Positions 58,618 through 64,000 of a stretch of DNA of 64,000 bases are shown piece after piece; positions within the stretch are counted from its first letter, which is position 1; each line of letters begins with the position of its first letter. This DNA comes from Pseudoscleropodium purum (Eukaryota; Streptophyta; Bryopsida; Hypnales; Brachytheciaceae), in assembly GCA_963969395.1 (NCBI GenBank), contig OZ017795.1, positions 42,451,063 to 42,515,062 of the forward strand, given 5' to 3'. A program made the translations under genes and the position numbers. The notes beneath the pieces are model-generated. The model was given only the letters and a program-made list of their open reading frames with translations, was not told the DNA's origin and made no database searches.

Positions 58618-61600
58618 CTAAGGCGTTGTAGAGGTCACGGGCGTGGGCTCCCACACGGTCATAGCACGCACAATTTGGTTCTTCCATCCCAGGAGAAACC
58701 AATCCCCATCCTCTCCCACACCATAGTCTGTGTGAAACGAGCCCATCATGGATTGGATTTTGGAGATCATAATGGGCGGCAGCGGCTTTTGGGAAAACCC
58801 AGCTCGCTGCGTGCGAGACTGCCATTGCCTGTATGGCTCTGCACGTTCGACTCTCTCCAGTCCATCACACGCAACAATGTTGAGAATCTCTCGCCCATAA
58901 AACTCCCTCTCTAAAATCACTCGATCGGGGTCGTTCGCTGGCATGGAGACTTCCATAGCCTCAAACATTATGGCGTAATACTTCGTGCTCTCCCTGAACC
59001 GGGTCATGAAGAAGGGCGCATTGTAGTTCGCATTCACCGTTAACATCACGAAGACCTGCATAAGACCAGTAAGCCTGATAAGACAACGTTGTCGCAGATC
59101 TCTAAGACTTTTCAAGATTGACGATATTATTTGCATCTAGAACCGCCCAGGTGGAGGAGAGAGCAAGAAACATGAACCGCTTGTGCTAGAGAGAAAGCAC
59201 GCACAGCCAGTAGGTGGAGTGGGAATTGGCACCTTGGGATTCATACTGCGGATCCTGTCCAGGACAACTTTTCTAGGGCTGGCAGCTATTATCGATTCGT
59301 CCAGGAGATTGCGAAGCCTGTAGTGGCAATTCACTGCCAAAACCTCGTCCTCCTTCAAACCCAGTTGGACGGCCGTTATGGATTCCCATTTGTCAGCCAG
59401 TGCGTTAAACTCAAATGGCACTTCCCACAATTTAGCAAACTCTCCCAATCTGCGGCCAACTTCTAGGACTCTCTTAGAAGGCTTATTTCCCGGTTGGGGT
59501 AGCTCGATACCTGAAACCAACAACAGACTCTTCTGTTAAGACGCCATTCCCAGTCTCGACTTTCTCTGACTATCATTTCCTCTCATTCTGAAGTTGGATC
59601 GTAAGCACTTAACCCCGTTCGAAAGAACCAAGGATTTACGGCCATAAATGACCAAATTGAATGATCCTGTTGTAAGTAAATGATACTTCAGATAGAGCCA
59701 CAACTTATCTCATTAGAACCAGAGAAGAACGCTGCAAGCATTAATTGCTCTGAAAAAAGAAAATATTTGGGCCAAAGAGATTCCCCATGTGACTCAAGTA
59801 CTCGAAATTGCAATTAAAAACATGAGGCCCACTTTGGGCTTCTTGGTCCTTTGCGGGCTAGTGAAGTCAGTCCACAGCTTTCCATTTCACAAACCCAATC
59901 TTGAGAAATGAGAACGCAAATTGCAACAATTTTCAGACCGGCGAACTCACATGTGATGCGCAGGTGCGGCGGACCCTCACGCCTCTGAGAGAGGCGCTGG
60001 ATAAGACACGGCCATTGCACTCCATCGACTGTACCGTAATCGACCAAATGTACTCGCCCTGCACCTTCAAAGGCATCTAATATAGATTTCGTCGAGAAAA
60101 AATGCGAAACCTTGATGTATGGGCTGAAGTCAACAAACAGCCGATGCGCTTTCAGCATTGTCGCAGTAGAGGGCGTGTTGCTAGTAATGGCCGAGTAGAG
60201 CTGTGCACCCGTTCCTGACATCTTGGCAACCTGCGTGCAAGGAACCTTGTAAGGACGAAACTTGCAGGCCGGACCACAGGAACATTTCAGGAGTCCGAGC
60301 TTGTTTTACTGGAAATAATTCCGGGATCGAATTTCAGAAATATTCATATTGCCAATCAACGAGAGCTCACAAACCAATCGAGCGACAAACGGTTTTTACA
60401 TAAATGGATAGCCCATGTCACTGACTGTATTCTGGAAAGATGACCGTGAAACATATTTGTCCTGTACTAACCAAAGCTTCCATGTAGTAGTACGCCATTC
60501 GCTGCATAGAGTTCCCGTAAGCTGATGAATGCAGTCGTAATTCACGAATCAAATCGCTCGCGCTTCGCCAATCGTCTTGACTCACGACGAGCGCGCATCT
60601 GAACCAGAGGACAACAGTCAGTGCACAGCAGAACTTAGCGAAGTGCGCAATGCTTGCATAGCTTAAAAAACTTACTGTATTGCGAATTTCATGTCGCAGA
60701 GTTTTCAGATCAGAGATTTCAATTGCATTCAAGTCACTCGACCGAACACTGAATTTCGTATGTTACATTCGATTGGTAGCATGTATGTACCTCAGGAGCA
60801 AGCCCTTCAGATCGACGCGACCAGCGATGAAAGGAAACGAATCGGGCGACATGACTTTGTTGTCGAAATTGGAGAAATCCTGATGCCAAGAAGAGCTGTA
60901 GGTCAAACGTCGGTCGCCTCCAGATTTCTCCCGAATGCAGTCGAGGGCCCAATCCCACGATTCATCGTCGTGATCCGTGCAGGCGTCGAATTCATTGATC
61001 CAGGTGCTGGAGTCGACGTTTCCCGAGACGTCGCTGACGTGCTTCGTGAGGTTGCAGGTGTACGCGTGAATGAACTTGTCCGCCACGCCTTCCTCGGTGG
61101 GCAAGAACCCTGCCGTCGTCCAGCTGTTGTCGTAAGCAGGTTCACTAAACTCCAAAGCATTCGGTCCGACGAGCTCGTCGAATTCCTCAGCTATGGCCTG
61201 ACCGAAGACCAGATCTTCGGGCAACGTAAACATCAAATCTTCGACGGAGACGAGTGGCTCCGCAACGTTCGAGTCTACAGCATCCACAACGTCATCGAAT
61301 CCTCGAATCTCACTGGAGGTGGAGCTACACGCAGAGGACAAGGAGTCGGATCTTTGATAGGAAGAAAAGTCAGAAAACGACGAGCTGCTAGACCTAGATC
61401 GCTGCGGCAAATCGGCTTTTCTTGAATACGAGATGAGCTGCGGGAATACCGGTCGCTTAGGAAACTCGGGAGTCTCATGCCTGCTCTTGTGGAAATACAA
61501 GTCTTCATGGTTCACGGCATTTTCAAGCCCGGCATGATCAGCCACGATTGAAGAAAGATCCGAAGCTACCTGATGGAACTCGAGATGATGGGCAGCTGCT

Positions 61601-61761
61601 GCTCGTCGCTCAGTCGAGAAGTCTTGTAGCATCCCACGCTTCTGGAATTTCGGAGACTGCGAGGAGATTTGCGACTGAAGCCATGCTTGCTGCAGTTGGC
61701 TCGCGAGTGGTGCGGATTCCGTCCCTCCAGAGCCTGCACTTTTACGCCCGATTCCCAGCAT
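58618..61761 (-). CDS. GRAS-domain transcriptional regulator, LISCL type, 697 aa
   Basis: Five minus-strand coding exons close in frame: 60791-61761, 60472-60598, 59951-60230, 59233-59510 and 58618-59055 (2094 bases, TAG). GRAS proteins are plant nuclear regulators that usually act with DNA-binding partners. Residues 1-315 are a variable, Ser- and Asp/Glu-rich N-terminus with a poly-Ser run near 120 and acidic motifs, as in activating LISCL members such as SCL14. The GRAS domain starts at 316 (VDLKGLLLRCALVVSQDDW, leucine heptad I). The VHIID box is VHLVD at 426-430. ELPQPGNKPSKRV and VPFEFNALADKWE lie in leucine heptad II. PFYRE spans about 563-640 (NAPFFMTRFRE, EREFYGREILNIVACDGLER), and SAW ends the protein (GWKNQIVRAMTVWEP). 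All subdomains are present. Introns inside a GRAS domain are less common than single-exon genes in flowering plants. Confidence 0.93.
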
Positions 61762-63833
61762 CCCTAACTAGAAATCTCTGCTAACAAACACAATTTCACT
61801 CTCCCAACTCTCGTCACACACAGCCCTCGTCACCGTAACCACACACCCTCATCATGAACATGATTTCCTCCAAATTCTTGCACTCACTTGGTTTAAAACA
61901 GAACACGACAGGAATTCAAATCAAACCGCGGTACGTTATTCGATTGTAAAAGCTTGTTTCTGAATGACAGAATAGGCAATACTGCACATCGAAATCGTTC
62001 ACGAAAGTTTGTGATCCTACTGAGCCCCTTTTGACCCATCTTGTTACAGGCTATTTCCGCAGTAGGCCATCAGGTCACTGTTGCCACGACGGCCATCCCT
62101 CGGTCGAACGCATTGCTCCCAGGTCGCGGCTGATTTTAGTATCCGCATGGCATCATCCAACGGATGGTAGGGGGCCCGCCTCTCTGACATCAGGTTTCTG
62201 GCATCGCTCCTGGCCCTTTGGCCGGCTCCCATTGCAAAGGCGTCCTATTTCTGTTTTAGCAAAATCACGAAATACCGACATGATTCATTGCTTTTTTCTA
62301 CTGAAATACTCTTCCAGCTTGTTGCGCAAGCTTTGTTTTTGCGACAGTCAACGGCGCGACGCCAATGGGAGCATGCCAGATATCCGGACAACTGTTCGCA
62401 GAGGCAGGTACCTCGGAATGCTCTTGGTTCTTTCTTCCTGCATTTCCTCTTGTGATTTGTGACCACAACAAAGATGTCGACATCCCTCAGTTATGGATAA
62501 CACACAGAGAAGACAGGAGTCTGGACGGTCGCCTTCGTAGAACTCAGGATTATTTGGACCCGGTGGAAATCATGAACCGGACCGATCGCATCTTTTCTCG
62601 AGGTTTGCATTGATTCCAACCAGGCGGAGAATTGTTGAATTTCACCAGAAGAGAAATAAATTATGGACATGGAATAATTCGTTCAGATGCGGTGGACTTA
62701 CAGGTCGGATGATTTACACTGCAGAAGTACGGTAATTAGTGCATTCTTTGCTATTTTGTCAGCTTCAGTTCCCTCTGATAGAAATTGTCGAATCCGCCAA
62801 ATGAATCTTTCTTTCCGTTATCAATTAACTTAGTCTCTTTCACAGACTTCAGATCGTTCATTTCTGTAAATTTGAAACTATTTCTGATATTTTCGGAATG
62901 CCTCTGATTTCATTGCAGGTCGCATTGGATTTCAGTTGTTTGCGAGCAGTAACTTCACCACTCTGTATTCGAGGTCCCTGCAAAATATCGTGGCTGGCGC
63001 TTTTGATTGATACCGCTAACTATTAGTTTCAAAGGTGGCAGAAATTCATTGACATTAATTTCACCTCGATCGGTTGTTAATCGATTGGTATCTCCAAGCG
63101 AATCACTTCACGCATCTCCGAGCACGACGATCTGACGAGCGCATCCTGACCTAGTCCCACTGCCCGAAACCCGCGCGCGAGTCTTACGACTCAGGGACGT
63201 TGGGAGTTGAAGCCCGAATCGGGCGAGCCCTCCAATTCAGTCTATGACCTATTTTACTTTGTATATGTAGATAAATATGCTGCTGCACAGATTGCCAAAT
63301 TGTGATTGACCTGTTAAATATCAGCAAACTGGAGCCTCGCTTCTGTTTGGCTAGCTCTGGGAGTGGCGACTGACGAGCCCTGCCTCCGTACGTGAACAGA
63401 CGACGTCAGCGGCGGCATGCTCCACCGTACACCTCCCAGGGGTGGACTGCCGACGCCACGCCGACGATGTGAGTTCCCTGCGCGACCAATGAGACGCGAC
63501 GTCTCCTGCGGTGACGGCTCGGGATCTCCCAACCTGATGTCAGGGGTCGTGTGTGATGATGCAATCAATCCAGGGCTCGATCGGTTCCTGGACATCTCGC
63601 CCTTCAATTGAGTTGACTGGGCAGGCGGAATCGATCACAGCAAGCAAGCTACGAAGGACCCATGCCAGCCAGGCCTGATCGAGTGGGCCAGAGACCGCGA
63701 GCCTTGGGCCTTGGGCCTTGCGCCTTGCGTCCCGTTGGCACCCCACCCAAGAGCTCTGGGGCCCTAGATCGAGTTTCAAGCATCCACCGCACTGACCAGG
63801 TGAAAGAGAAAGGCAAGAAAGAGAGAAGATGTG
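61762..63833. other. GRAS upstream region, GC-richer
   Basis: Immediately upstream of the GRAS ATG lie AACTCTC and CACACA-rich stretches typical of a plant 5' UTR. The 143-codon frame at 62031-62462 has no domain and overlaps several minus-strand frames, so I do not call it. GCCCGA then TCGGGC near 63211-63223 makes a small hairpin. Composition remains gene-like to the window end. Confidence 0.4.
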
Positions 63834-64000
63834 CGCGAGGAGCATCCCATCGCCAGATTTGCAGGCGCCATTGCCGCTGTCGTAGCTCATCTCAGGGCAC
63901 TCAGTACTCTACTCTACCGCAGCTGCATTCAACCCTGGAACGTCGCCGCGGGCAGCAAGTGCCCCATCGAAGACAGAGAATCCCTCTATGTGCAGACTGA
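63834..64000 (+). other. Possible partial exon at the right edge
   Basis: One plus-strand phase stays open to the window end and reads FAGAIAAVVAHLRALSTLLY followed by KCPIEDRESLYVQT, which looks more like a helical protein than the alternative phases do. A CAG acceptor-like site lies at about 63797-63799. There is no start codon in this phase, so it would have to be an internal exon. No family is recognised. Confidence 0.2.

Noticed and set aside
60691..61425. 244-codon plus-strand open frame
   Set aside because: It is antisense to GRAS exon 1, whose minus-strand frame has the family motifs and correct splice sites.

Overview
The window is nuclear DNA of a land plant. Six spliced genes are supported, all with GT-AG introns: a small coiled-coil protein, the SAGA subunit SGF29, an NTF2-like protein, a 2-oxoglutarate dioxygenase, a CCHC-type replication protein A large subunit (RPA1) and a LISCL-type GRAS regulator. 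GRAS proteins and the RPA1 form with zinc knuckles point to plants. Low gene density, AT-rich intergenic DNA and many decayed transposons fit a medium or large genome, perhaps of a non-seed plant (bryophyte, lycophyte or fern grade). The species cannot be fixed from the sequence.

Layout. 1-5.4 kb: AT-rich intergenic DNA with a dispersed repeat family ending in TTAA plus CCCCTAA, including a long inverted pair and a tandem pair. 5.4-6.5 kb: coiled-coil gene (minus) with telomere-like repeats in its promoter; a 70-bp Stowaway-like hairpin MITE lies just beyond. 9.8-14.3 kb: SGF29 (minus, nine coding exons, one of 14 nt), with a transposon-like insert beginning 11 bases past one splice donor and a long polypyrimidine tract upstream. 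15.1-15.6 kb: a 480-bp TIR element. 18.5-22 kb: a CCGGA-rich retroelement remnant with a gag-like reading frame. 22-31 kb: decayed repeats and several tandem duplications. 31.4-37.2 kb: NTF2-like gene and 2OG dioxygenase (both minus). 38-40.5 kb: AT-rich DNA. 40.5-51 kb: one large, G-poor, decayed LINE. 51.8-55.2 kb: RPA1 (plus). 58.6-61.8 kb: GRAS gene (minus). 61.8-64 kb: GC-richer flank, perhaps the edge of another gene.

The most unusual object is the LINE. Its second ORF starts with a 2A-like peptide motif (decayed at the critical Gly), then encodes an APE endonuclease, a reverse transcriptase whose YxDD box has been deleted, an RNase H, a Cys/His motif and a C-terminal PD-(D/E)XK-like domain. 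That is a dual-endonuclease layout resembling the Dualen/RandI type.

The genes do not form a pathway. They are independent housekeeping (RPA1, SGF29), regulatory (GRAS) and metabolic (2OG dioxygenase) loci separated by repeats. All exon structures were worked out by hand from splice sites and frame closure; no database search was run.
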